A stretch of DNA of 64,000 nucleotides, taken from the NCBI GenBank assembly GCA_964501075.1, contig CAZCRE010000001.1, positions 20,610-84,609 on the forward strand, in the 5' to 3' direction. The DNA comes from CAZCRE01 sp964501075. Its GTDB lineage: Archaea > Thermoproteota > Bathyarchaeia > Bathyarchaeales > Bathycorpusculaceae. A program made the translations under genes and the position numbers. The notes under the pieces are model-generated. The model was not told where the DNA came from and ran no database searches. It worked only from the letters and a program-made list of their open reading frames with translations. The stretch's first letter is position 1; each line of letters starts with the position of its first letter. Shown in pieces: positions 1-9,000 of the stretch.

Positions 1-216
1 TTCGTTGAAGCGTGAATGGAGACTTGGCTGGTCAACCTGTTACTTGAACCAATGATCTTGTAGATCGAGTGGGGCATCTTTTACGTTGTCGTAATGCCCT
101 ATTAATTATGAATATCTAACAACGAAAATCGGAAAAGAGGATACACCAGAACTACAGAACGTAGATGTGAACGAAGCCTTGCAGGAACATGAGCATAGAA
201 GGAAGAAGTGGTGGCG

Positions 217-987
217 CTAAGCTGCTTCACCCTCACTTTTCCTTAACAGTTTCTCCATTTCCTTCTTGACGCTGTATTTAAATGGAATCTTGAGCATGTC
301 TCTCTCTAGATAACCGCTCTCATACAGCTTCTTCATTAGCCTGGCAGTGTGCTCCCGGCTAAGCTTCACTCTGTCCTTAATCTCTGGTGCTGTCTTTGAG
401 CCTTCAGTGGCCAGCATTTCGAGAACTGCCAACTCCGTTTCGGTTAATGGCGCTAGCGCTCTATCCCTCTTGATTGAGATCACCGCGTCAATATTCGCCT
501 CAGGACTAACTGGAATTTGTTGAGCGTGTTCTTCGACGTTTGCCATCTTTGTAGTCAAAGTCACTTGTGACTTGATCACATCACTGACTTGTTTAGTGAG
601 TTCGTCGATCCTTGTAGAGATCTTGTCTCGATCTTCCGAAACGGAAGCTATTGCAGTTTCCATTGACGGCATGGCTTTTTGTGTCTCATCTGATTTCCTT
701 ATGGCCACTTCACTCTTGGCGCTAAGGGCTTCCAGTTTGAAGGCCACATGTTCCAGCTTTTCACTCTCAATCCCTAGCTGTCTATTGAAGCTCAATACGA
801 TGTCTTCCACTGATGCCCGTGCTTGCTTGTATTCCTTCCTCGCGCGCTGAAGCATGACGTAGCAACCAGCTGCCATGATTCCAGCCGTAGCGAGTAGGAT
901 TACCGAGAGACCCGTCGCAACCTCCGTTCTTCCTATCCTCCCTGTGACATATATGTGATTACATGTGAGTTGAACATGTTGCGTCAC
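217..987 (-). CDS. Membrane-anchored coiled-coil protein with C-terminal winged-helix domain
   Basis: The protein has 256 residues. A hydrophobic segment at about residues 24-46 predicts one N-terminal membrane anchor. Residues 50-160 are rich in Glu, Lys, Ser and Thr and look coiled-coil. Residues 175-245 resemble a MarR/TrmB-type winged helix (TETELAVLEML, APEIKDRVKLSREHTARLMKKL, then a YLERD wing). The start is GTG at 987. A dense group of TGTGA/TCACA half-sites lies over and just upstream of the start, which suggests autoregulation. I infer a membrane-tethered one-component regulator; no ligand-binding domain is recognised and the signal is unknown. Confidence 0.6.
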   Translation of the reverse strand: MTQHVQLTCNHIYVTGRIGRTEVATGLSVILLATAGIMAAGCYVMLQRARKEYKQARASVEDIVLSFNRQLGIESEKLEHVAFKLEALSAKSEVAIRKSDETQKAMPSMETAIASVSEDRDKISTRIDELTKQVSDVIKSQVTLTTKMANVEEHAQQIPVSPEANIDAVISIKRDRALAPLTETELAVLEMLATEGSKTAPEIKDRVKLSREHTARLMKKLYESGYLERDMLKIPFKYSVKKEMEKLLRKSEGEAA

Positions 988-996
988 ATATCACAT
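941..996. promoter_or_regulatory. Cluster of TGTGA/TCACA half-sites around the start of the membrane winged-helix gene
   Basis: TGTGA occurs at 943, 954 and 964, spaced 11 and 10 bp (about one helical turn). The opposite orientation TCACA occurs at 984 and 991. The group covers the GTG start at 987. The phased arrangement fits cooperative binding by a winged-helix protein, most simply the adjacent gene product. Binding itself is an inference. Confidence 0.4.
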
Positions 997-1196
997 GTCG
1001 TCATGAATGATTTAACGTTTATGGTCTTTTTGATGAGTGTTCCTATGACGTCACAGGTCGCATCCAAAGAATATGCGGCTTCCTGGGAACTCTGCTTGTC
1101 CTGATCCCCATGAAACGTGGCCTTTTCTATGGTTTGAGACCGGACTCTTGAACTTTGCCTCCAAGGATTTGAACTGTAGCTCAGGTTGGAGTGACT

Positions 1197-1208
1197 TGTG
1201 ACGTCACA
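1197..1208. promoter_or_regulatory. Perfect 12-bp palindrome TGTGACGTCACA
   Basis: TGTGACGTCACA is a perfect inverted repeat and overlaps the stop codon of the 164-residue gene on the minus strand. A second copy of the core, TGACGTCA, lies at 1046-1053 in the same intergenic region. The half-site TGTGA is the one repeated at 943-995, so all of these may be operators for one regulator. Confidence 0.4.
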
Positions 1209-1698
1209 TTATTCCCTTTGATGGGTTGGCGAGCTGTTTCAGGCTTGTTTCCAGTTCTTCCCTAATGGTTTCTATGACTTTGAGATGGTCACCAAGTTCT
1301 GTACCTTTGTTTGGAAGTTGTTTGTAAGCTGCTATACACTCATGCAGTTTGTTTGCTACCTCCAAGTATGGATCAAGGCTTGTGTCTTCAAAGACGCCTA
1401 AGTAGCCCAAGAGTAGTACTGTGTAGATGGATTTAACAACATTTTCTTTTGCCTGCCTTAATGTCCTGTTAAACGCGCCGCGGCTTATTCGCGCCTTCGT
1501 TAGTCTCAATCTGGCCTTTTCATCATATTTTAACTGTTTGCCCGAGATATTCTCGGACAAAACGTCTATTAGCATTGTTTCGAGTTGCACTTTAGTCAAG
1601 TGACTATTTTTCGCCAGTATTTGCACAATGGGGTCGTCTAGTGAACCCTTTAACCATGTTTGGACGTTCTCTTTGAGCTTCATACTCTCACACGACAA
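1204..1698 (-). CDS. Hypothetical alpha-helical protein
   Basis: I do not recognise a family in this 164-residue protein. It is soluble and predicted mostly helical, with a basic middle part (KARLRLTKARISRGAFNRTLRQAKENVVKSI) and a Leu-rich C-terminal half. An alternative start at Met6 (1683) is possible. It lies upstream of, and on the same strand as, the membrane winged-helix gene, separated by 216 bp that hold the TGACGTCA palindromes. The two may be co-regulated, but the gap argues against a tight operon. Confidence 0.55.
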   Translation of the reverse strand: MSCESMKLKENVQTWLKGSLDDPIVQILAKNSHLTKVQLETMLIDVLSENISGKQLKYDEKARLRLTKARISRGAFNRTLRQAKENVVKSIYTVLLLGYLGVFEDTSLDPYLEVANKLHECIAAYKQLPNKGTELGDHLKVIETIREELETSLKQLANPSKGIM

Positions 1699-1737
1699 GG
1701 TAATGTGAATGGATACAGTTTTGTATACTGGGTAGGC

Positions 1738-1744
1738 TTATAAG
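1738..1744 (+). promoter_or_regulatory. TATA-like box upstream of the class I/II aminotransferase
   Basis: TTATAAG lies about 65 bp before the ATG at 1809 and would give a 5' leader of roughly 40 nt. It matches the archaeal box A pattern. The core is nearly palindromic and could also serve the divergent gene that starts at 1698. Confidence 0.35.
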
Positions 1745-1808
1745 TCTGATTCTGACCGCTTGAGATTACGTGCTTGATCAACAAAAGCCATTTATGTGAA
1801 CTGAAACT

Positions 1809-2999
1809 ATGCTTAGTGAGGAAATCAACTTGAATCCGCGCTTCAAACCAGTGGAACGCTTGAAACAAATCAAATCCTCAGGAATACGCCGCTTTTTCTC
1901 TTTGGCCAGTGAAGTGCCTGGCAATATTAATTTAAGCGTCGGAGAACCTGATTTTTGTCCGCCCAAACGGAGCCTAGAGGCTGGCTGGAAGGCTGCGGAA
2001 GAAGGAAAGACCCATTATGCACCGACCAATGGTATCCCTGAGCTTCGAGAAGCACTTGCTGAAAAGGCCTTGAACGACTATGACCTTGCCTATGACCCTG
2101 ACTCCGAGATTCTTGTAACCGCTGGAGGCACTGAAGCCATTTTCTTGGCGTTATTCGGGCTGGTGAATCATGCAGACGAAGTACTAATCCCAAACCCCGG
2201 GTTCGTTATTTATGAGCCTAATGTCAGGCTAGCTGGTGGTACTCCAATTTCTATTCCGTTGCTTGAGAAGAACGACTTCAAAATATCTGCTGAGGACGTG
2301 ATGTCACTCGTCACAAGGAAATCACGTGCAATCGTCTTGAACTACCCGAATAATCCTACGGGGGCAGTCCTTTCTTACGACGAGATTGCTGCTTTAGCCG
2401 AGATTGCGGTTGAACGTGATCTAATTGTGATTTCTGATGAAGTTTACGAAAGAATAGTTTATGATGATGCTAAACACTATTGCATTGCCGCTTTCCCGGG
2501 TATGCGCGAACGCACTCTGGTCGTCGGTTCTTTTTCCAAAACCTATGCTATGACTGGACTAAGGATTGGATATGTTTATGGGCCTAAAGAGCTTGTGTCT
2601 AACCTCTGGCTCGTTCATCAATATACTGTTGCCTGTGTGAACAGTCTCTCACAGTATGTTGCTCTCGATGCACTGAAGGCGCCGCAAGGATTTGTCAAGG
2701 ACATGGTGAAGGAGTTTGACAAGCGGCGACACTTGGTTCACAATAGGCTCAATGCGATCAGCGGATTTCATTGCGCACTTCCAAAAGGCGCTTTCTATGC
2801 TTTTCCCAACATCAAAGACTTTGATTTGACTTCAGAGGAGTTTGCCGAGCTCTTGGCGAGAAGAGCACGCGTGATAACTGTGCCTGGGTCCTCTTTTGGC
2901 AGCTATGGTGAGGGCCACATTAGGATATCTTACGCTGCCGCTTATGAACAGTTAGAAGTGGCCTTAGACCGAATAGAAAACACTGCCAGGGCTCTTTAA
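1809..2999 (+). CDS. PLP-dependent aminotransferase, class I/II (AspC-like)
   Basis: This 396-residue fold-type I aminotransferase would transfer an amino group between an amino acid and a 2-oxo acid in the cytoplasm. Visible landmarks are the small-domain entry NLSVGEPDF (41-49), NYPNNPTGAV (178-187), the PLP-contact ISDEVYE (208-214), the catalytic Lys244 in SFSKTYAMTG, and the C-terminal Arg of GHIRISYA that binds the substrate carboxylate. Its length is normal for the family. Aspartate, alanine or aromatic substrates cannot be told apart from sequence alone. It is transcribed as a single gene, convergent with the nitrilase gene. Confidence 0.9.
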   Translation: MLSEEINLNPRFKPVERLKQIKSSGIRRFFSLASEVPGNINLSVGEPDFCPPKRSLEAGWKAAEEGKTHYAPTNGIPELREALAEKALNDYDLAYDPDSEILVTAGGTEAIFLALFGLVNHADEVLIPNPGFVIYEPNVRLAGGTPISIPLLEKNDFKISAEDVMSLVTRKSRAIVLNYPNNPTGAVLSYDEIAALAEIAVERDLIVISDEVYERIVYDDAKHYCIAAFPGMRERTLVVGSFSKTYAMTGLRIGYVYGPKELVSNLWLVHQYTVACVNSLSQYVALDALKAPQGFVKDMVKEFDKRRHLVHNRLNAISGFHCALPKGAFYAFPNIKDFDLTSEEFAELLARRARVITVPGSSFGSYGEGHIRISYAAAYEQLEVALDRIENTARAL

Positions 3000-3008
3000 T
3001 AGGTTCGA

Positions 3009-3848
3009 TTACAGCTTCTCTGCGCTCTTCCTCAATTCCTCGAATAGTTCAGGCCGCAAATCCTTCAAGGTTGGAACGAAAGTCTCAACTGATCTAATGT
3101 CGGCATAATCGATCTCACAAGTTACGAAGTCTTCCTCGTCATACTTTGCTTTAACGATAACCTCGCCCTGCGGCCCGATTAGTCTGCTGCCTCCCCAGAA
3201 CTGCAGGCCATCCTCTATACCGACAAGGTTCACATACGCCAGAAAAGCTGTGTTTTCGATGGCTCTTGCAGATGTTAATGTTTCGAAGAATGATCGCCTA
3301 ATTCCCGGCGAGGCAGAGATGCAGATGATTAACTGTGATCCTTCTAATCTTGTTAGGCGACTGATCTCTGGGAAGAAAATATCGTAACATATGATTAACC
3401 CTATTTTCCCAAGTTCTGTGCTAAAAGCTGCTGCTTGATATCCTGGACGAAAATACCTCTTCTCTTCGAAGACGCTATGAGTTGGCAAGTGCATTTTGCG
3501 ATACTTCCCGATGAAACCATTTGGACCTGTTAGAACCGCTGAATTATATATGGTGGCTTGAGTTTTCTCGCTTAACTCTGGCATGCCAAAAACGATGTGC
3601 ATTTTCGTCTTTCGCGCCAAGTTCTCTATAATATTTGTTGAAGGGCCAGGTATCGTTTCAGCAAGCTCGTAGATCTGGTCTCTGACAACGTAGCCGGTTA
3701 GAGAAAGCTCCGGAAAAATGACGAGATCCGATGATAGCTTTTTTGCCTTCACTACTGATTCCTCGATTCTTTTCAGGTTTACCTCTTTTGCTCCTTGCGC
3801 ACAACTGATCTGGGCAAGAGTCACTCTGATTTTTTGCTTCATATTCAT
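3009..3848 (-). CDS. Carbon-nitrogen hydrolase (nitrilase superfamily), possible glutaminase partner of NadE
   Basis: The 279-residue protein carries the Glu-Lys-Cys triad of the nitrilase superfamily: Glu47 in FPELSLTGY, Lys118 in KYRKMHLP and Cys154 in IICYDIFFPE. These enzymes hydrolyse amides or nitriles through a Cys thioester. The gene overlaps the end of the NAD synthetase gene by 4 bp, so the two are translationally coupled. In many bacteria and eukaryotes a nitrilase domain is fused to NadE and supplies ammonia from glutamine, so a split two-protein glutamine-dependent NAD synthetase is plausible here. An unrelated amidase such as N-carbamoylputrescine amidase cannot be excluded. Confidence 0.85.
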   Translation of the reverse strand: MNMKQKIRVTLAQISCAQGAKEVNLKRIEESVVKAKKLSSDLVIFPELSLTGYVVRDQIYELAETIPGPSTNIIENLARKTKMHIVFGMPELSEKTQATIYNSAVLTGPNGFIGKYRKMHLPTHSVFEEKRYFRPGYQAAAFSTELGKIGLIICYDIFFPEISRLTRLEGSQLIICISASPGIRRSFFETLTSARAIENTAFLAYVNLVGIEDGLQFWGGSRLIGPQGEVIVKAKYDEEDFVTCEIDYADIRSVETFVPTLKDLRPELFEELRKSAEKL

Positions 3849-4681
3849 CCCCTTCTAAGCCTAAAATCTGCACCTACAGTTCTGTATGCTAGCTTGGTTG
3901 TTAACAACATCCTTCTCTTATGCTCAGCGGATAACCACTTGAGCTTTATCCTATTCACAAATTCTTCTTCCAGTACTAATTGCTCAGCGATCTCCTTCAC
4001 AGTCATGAAATGTTCTAACCCATATAGGACTAAATCAAGAGTCTCATATTTGATGCCAAGTTCTCTTTCTGCTGTTTGGCCTGGCCACAGAGATGGTGAT
4101 GGCGGTTTCATTATGATCTCTTCTGGAACACCGGTGTGTTTGGCAAGTTTTCGGACTTGTGTTTTGTATAGATCCATGATTGGATAGATGTCAGCTGCAA
4201 CATCGCCCCATTTTGTGAAATATCCCATCATCGTTTCCGACTTGTCTGAGCTCCCACAAACAAGTAAGTTTAACTTATTTGCGTAATAGTAAATGTAAAT
4301 CATACGTGTTCGTGCTTTTATGTTACCTTTAGAGACCTTTTCTGAGATCTCAAAAACTGGTATCGCTCCATAGAATGCCTCCAGAATAGGTGTGATGTCA
4401 CATAACTGTGATTTCAGTTTGAATTTTGCTATTATTGCTTGAGCATGTTTGATGTCCTCTTCATGGTATGTTTCCCTTTCCGGCAACATAAGACCTAGGA
4501 CTCTTCTACCGCCTATGGCTTTGGCTGAAAGCGCTGCAACGGTGCAGCTGTCAATTCCTCCGGACAATCCGAGAACTACACCCTCGGAACTGGTTTTCTC
4601 AAAGTACTCCTTAATGAAACGCGTTATTTGTGTTTCAACATTCCGTAGATCCATGTCTAGAACTGAAGACGTTAGCTCCAA
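3845..4681 (-). CDS. nadE: NAD synthetase (NadE), synthetase domain only
   Basis: NadE converts nicotinic acid adenine dinucleotide to NAD with ATP and ammonia. The PP-loop SGGIDS (40-45) follows GVVLGL, and the downstream motifs CGSSDKSETMMGYFTKWGD and PPSPSLWPGQTAERELG are typical of the family. Its 278 residues match the ammonia-dependent form, with no fused glutaminase. It is the first gene of a two-gene operon with the nitrilase-family protein, which may deliver the ammonia. Confidence 0.92.
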   Translation of the reverse strand: MELTSSVLDMDLRNVETQITRFIKEYFEKTSSEGVVLGLSGGIDSCTVAALSAKAIGGRRVLGLMLPERETYHEEDIKHAQAIIAKFKLKSQLCDITPILEAFYGAIPVFEISEKVSKGNIKARTRMIYIYYYANKLNLLVCGSSDKSETMMGYFTKWGDVAADIYPIMDLYKTQVRKLAKHTGVPEEIIMKPPSPSLWPGQTAERELGIKYETLDLVLYGLEHFMTVKEIAEQLVLEEEFVNRIKLKWLSAEHKRRMLLTTKLAYRTVGADFRLRRG

Positions 4682-4717
4682 GCTAGTACCTCTTCAGGTT
4701 TATGATTTTGAGTCGAG

Positions 4718-4725
4718 TATTTAAG
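4718..4725 (+). promoter_or_regulatory. TATA-like box for the Elf1/GGGP synthase transcript
   Basis: TATTTAAG lies 57 bp before the ATG at 4782, in the gap after the divergent nadE start. It matches box A in an AT-rich context. Confidence 0.4.
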
Positions 4726-4781
4726 GACAAACATAAAATACTGGGTTGCCGTTGCCACTGTGGTATAGAAGGATTTGAAGA

Positions 4782-5048
4782 ATGGGACGAAGGAGAAGGA
4801 AAGTTGTTCGAGTTCCCAAGAAGCACTTACCCAAGCTCTTCTCTTGTCCTAAATGTGGCAAGGAGACAATCCGTGTTGAAATCGTTCGTGATGAAAACCG
4901 TGCTGTGGTAGGGTGTGGCAGTTGTGGCGTTAGAGACGAGTTTCCTGTCAAGCCTGCTCAAGGCGAGATTGACGTGTATTGTATGTTTACTGATAAGTTC
5001 TATGGTAAACCTAGGACCCCTTCCGCATCCGACATCACAGGTGCGTAG
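4782..5048 (+). CDS. Elf1-like transcription elongation factor (archaeal)
   Basis: This is a small zinc protein of 88 residues. The basic start MGRRRRKV precedes a zinc ribbon with CPKC (22-25) and CGSC (45-48), the pattern of the Elf1 family, which binds elongating RNA polymerase in eukaryotes and has archaeal homologues. The rest matches the family in length. It is followed 5 bp later by GGGP synthase, so the two are probably co-transcribed. The role in archaea is inferred from the family. Confidence 0.82.
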   Translation: MGRRRRKVVRVPKKHLPKLFSCPKCGKETIRVEIVRDENRAVVGCGSCGVRDEFPVKPAQGEIDVYCMFTDKFYGKPRTPSASDITGA

Positions 5049-5053
5049 CTAGG

Positions 5054-5815
5054 ATGCCTTCTGCAATCGGGCCTGTCGAAAAACTTCTCCTCGAGAAGAT
5101 TGAATCAGAGGGTTCCATTCACATAACTCTTATTGACCCTGAGAAAGTAACGCCTCCTCAAGGATCAGGAATCGCGAGAAAGGCGAAGGCCAGCGGCACA
5201 ACAGCTATTATGATTGGTGGTTCAACATTTGTTTCAGCAGCGCATCTTGATGACATTGTCAGAATCGTCAGGCGCACTGTCAGAATTCCGATAATACTAT
5301 TTCCGAACAATGTGACTGGCATAAGTCGCCACGCTGATGCTATCTGGTTCATGTCTCTACTAAACTCAGTTGACCCTTACTTTCTGATGGGTGCTCAAGT
5401 TCTAGGAGCACCGCTGGTCAAGAAATACCGCTTGGAACCACTTCCACTCGGTTACATTATTGTTGGAGAGGGTGGCACTGCTGGCGTCGTCGGCAAAGCC
5501 ATTCCAGTTCCATACAACAAACCTGAACTTGCCGCGGCCCATGCGCTGGCTGGGCAGTACCTAGGCATGCGTTTCATATACTTGGAAGCTGGGTCAGGTG
5601 CAAAGGAACCAGTTCCTCCTGACATGATTAGAATTGTCAAGCACTACATCGATATCCCTCTGATTGTTGGAGGAGGAATACGCTCCAGAGGTCAAGCCCT
5701 TGCTGCAGCATCCGCTGGTGCGGACATAATAGTGACTGGTAACGTTGCAGAGAACACTGGAGTGAGGCGTAGAGTTTCTGAAATAATCGAGGGGTTAAGA
5801 CACCATAGAACATGA
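5054..5815 (+). CDS. Geranylgeranylglyceryl phosphate synthase
   Basis: The enzyme joins geranylgeranyl diphosphate to sn-glycerol-1-phosphate, the first ether bond of archaeal membrane lipids. The 253-residue TIM-barrel protein has HITLIDPEK near the N-terminus, MIGGSTFVS, the LFPNNVTGIS / WFMSLLNS block, YLEAGSGA and the phosphate-binding IVGGGIRS and DIIVTGNV loops. All expected motifs are present and the length is normal. It lies directly downstream of the Elf1 gene. Confidence 0.93.
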   Translation: MPSAIGPVEKLLLEKIESEGSIHITLIDPEKVTPPQGSGIARKAKASGTTAIMIGGSTFVSAAHLDDIVRIVRRTVRIPIILFPNNVTGISRHADAIWFMSLLNSVDPYFLMGAQVLGAPLVKKYRLEPLPLGYIIVGEGGTAGVVGKAIPVPYNKPELAAAHALAGQYLGMRFIYLEAGSGAKEPVPPDMIRIVKHYIDIPLIVGGGIRSRGQALAAASAGADIIVTGNVAENTGVRRRVSEIIEGLRHHRT

Positions 5816-6052
5816 GATGTATTTGTAATACCTTGAAACGCCAGTTGCTAAAGGCCAGCCAAAAAGAGTGTTGATCTTAGGGAACTCGATTATGCTTTGA
5901 CAGATTGAAATGCACATTTTTCACCGTTGAACACCATATGCCTGCACTATGGGTGTCTGCGTAGCACAAATGATAACGCTACTTTCATGTTTAATCTACA
6001 TGAATTTACATTTCTGTTTGAACGGCCTTTTTTATCGATTTGTGTCAGAAAA

Positions 6053-6080
6053 CAGTGATAAGCAGTGATAAGCAGTCATA
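6053..6080 (+). repeat. Short tandem repeat, CAGTGATAAG x 2.8
   Basis: CAGTGATAAG occurs at 6053 and 6063, followed by a partial copy CAGTCATA at 6073. The repeat lies just ahead of the PolD DP2 start, in a 282-bp gap that otherwise shows a T-rich, TATA-like stretch (TTTTTTATCG near 6028) and no gene. It could be a regulatory site or simple slippage. Confidence 0.4.
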
Positions 6081-6097
6081 CTTGCGGGTAGCTTCAA

Positions 6098-9000
6098 TTG
6101 AATAGCGAAATGAGTCAGACCTATCAAAACTATGTTGGCAATTTGGAAGACGAGCTCAAACAATTGTATGCCATTAGCGACAATGCAAAGAGAATGGGAA
6201 TTGACCCGTTGCCAATGACGGAGTGCAAAGTGGCGAAAGATCTAGCAGATCTCGTAGAAGGCCTTGTGGGCCCCAAAGGAGTCGCTGCAAGCATCAGAGA
6301 ATTGAGTACAAAGCTTCCAAGAGAGGAGTTGGCTTTCAAAATCACTGAAGAAATCGTCTATGGCAAATTCGGTCACATGGAGCCTGAAGTCGCAGCTGAT
6401 CGAGCAATACGCACCGCACTCGCAATATTCACAGAAGGGCTCACTGCAGCACCATTACAGGGGGTTGCGAAAGTGGCGATAAAAGCAAATTCTGATAGAA
6501 CTCGTTACCTCGCAATCTATTTTGCGGGGCCAATGCGCTCTGCAGGCGGTACGGATCAGGCTCTGACCTTAGTGGTCGGCGACTTCGTAAGGCGATTGCT
6601 AGGTCTTGAACGTTACAAGCCCACAGAAGAGGAGATTTCGCGCTTTATCGAAGAGGTTAGATTGTATGAACACTCCGTCTCTCACTTTCAATATCACGTT
6701 TCAGATGATGAGCTACGAAAGGCATTCCAGTGGATTCCAGTTGAGGTGACTGGCACAGAGTCAGATCCGTTTGAAGTCTCATCATTTCGCAATCTTGAAA
6801 GAATAGAGACCAATCGTGTGAGAGGAGGAGCCCTTAGAGTTGTAAACGACGGCATAGTCGGACGGGCTCCAAAGGTCTCTTCAATCATTGAGAAACTTGG
6901 ATTCCAAGGATGGGATTGGCTTAAAGAGATTCGCGGAGAGTCTGAAAAGAAGTCGACTGGATTTATGAACGACGTGATCGCGGGGCGTCCAATATTCTCT
7001 TTTCCGTCTAGACGTGGTGGGTTCCGACTGAGATATGGTAGAGCTCGAAACACCGGCTTGTCAGCCGTCGGTATTCACCCAGCAACAATGCTCGTACTTC
7101 AAGGATTTCTGGCTGGGGGAACGCAACTGCGATTGGAGCTTCCGGGAAAAGGTGGTATTGTAGTTCCAGTTGACACGATAGAACCGCCCTTCGTTCGGTT
7201 GAAAGATGGATCTGTTGTCAAAGTCACTATTGCGAATTTTGACAAACTGAAGAATGAAATCGAAAAAATCCTATTCCTAGGAGACATTCTGATCAGTTTT
7301 GGTGATTTCTTGTACAACAGCAAATGGCTTGCCCCCTCCGGATACGTCGAAGAGTGGTGGATCGAAGATTTGCGAAAGGCAGTGGCAGAGAGATTTGATG
7401 GTGCTATTGAAAATGCCGCTGGATCGGTGAAGATACCCTCTGAAAGACTTGAACAGCTTCTGGATGAACCATTCAGAGCCAAACCTAGCCTTAAAGAATC
7501 AGTGGCTTTAGCAACGATTCTTGGCGTACCCTTGCACCCTGCCTACACATGCTTCTGGTCAAACCTCTCATCAGTTGAAGAGATCAGTCGCCTGAAAAAA
7601 TGGCTTCATTCATCTGAGGTTCGGCGACAAGGCGACGGCATCGTTGAAATTGCTGGAGAGAATGACCCAAACGTGAAACGCGCCATGGACGTGATATGCT
7701 TACCCCATAGAATTCTAGAAAACACAATAGTAGTTGAGGGCGACGATGCACAAGCGTTTGCGCTCTGCCTCGGTTTTGACAATTCTAACAATATCAATGA
7801 ACCTATGGCTAGTTCCATCTTAGATACTCTTCATATGTTTTCAGGTCTGCGGGTCAAGGAGAAGGCACCTACATTCGTGGGTGCCCGAATGGGAAGGCCT
7901 GAGAAGGCAAAAAGGCGCGAGATGAAACCTCTTGTTCACGTGCTCTTCCCTGTTGGTCTATCAGGCGGTTCTCACAGAGACCTTGTTGAGGCTGCCTCAC
8001 ACGGGCCAGCACTTGTGGAAATTGTCAAGCGCAAATGCCCAAACTGCAAGTCTTTTACCTTCAGAACAAGATGTTTCAACTGTGGAGCTGAAACTTTAGT
8101 TGAGAAGACTTGTCCACGTTGTGGAAAGATTTCAAAAGAAGACTTTTGCCCAGCGTGCAAGATACCTGCGAGGAAATATGAGAGACAAACTGTGAATTTC
8201 AAAGAGTTGATTGACGCCGCAAGCAATAGCCTAGGCACTTCCTGCCCGAAGATTCTAAAGGGCGTAAAAGGCTTGACGAATGGCACCAAGACTCCAGAAA
8301 CCATTGAGAAAGGGATATTGCGCGCCAAGTACGACCTTTCAGTTTACAAGGACGGCACAATTCGTTTTGACGCTACAAATGCGCCTCTGACTCATTTCAA
8401 ACCCATTGAGATAGGAGTCCCAATTGAAAAACTCAGAGAACTGGGATATCTTTCTACCATAGATGGGTCAGATCTAACAGACCCAGACCAAACATGTGAA
8501 CTCAAACTACAGGATGTTGTGGTTCCAACAAAAAGCGCACTATATTTCTTGCGAATTGCAAGTTTCATAGATGAGCTACTAACAAAAATCTATGGCCTCC
8601 CTCCATTTTATAATGTCAAAAAAGTAGAAGATCTTGTTGGCCATCTAGTCGTTGGTCTAGCCCCACACACGTGTGCAGGGGTTTTAGGCCGAATAGTTGG
8701 CTTTACAAGCCTCAGCCTCTGCTACGCACATCCCATTTGGCACTCAGCCAAACGTAGAGACTGCGACGGCGACGAAGATGCATTAATGCTTGCACTTGAC
8801 ACCTTAATCAATTTCTCGCGTGAATATCTGCCTGCACAGATAGGTGGAATCATGGATGCGCCTCTTCTTCTGATCCCTATCGTCAACACGAAAGATGTGC
8901 AGAGGCAAGCCCATGATTTTGACGTTGCCAAAGCTTACCCACAAGAGTTCTACTTGAAAACGTGGGAGAAAACCGACGCCAAACAAGCTGGTGCCTTCAT

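Noticed and set aside
95..220. Plus-strand open stretch ending in EHEHRRKKWWR-stop at the left edge
   Set aside because: It is only 41 codons, is preceded by a stop at 92 and has no plausible start or family match. It could be the tail of a decayed gene.
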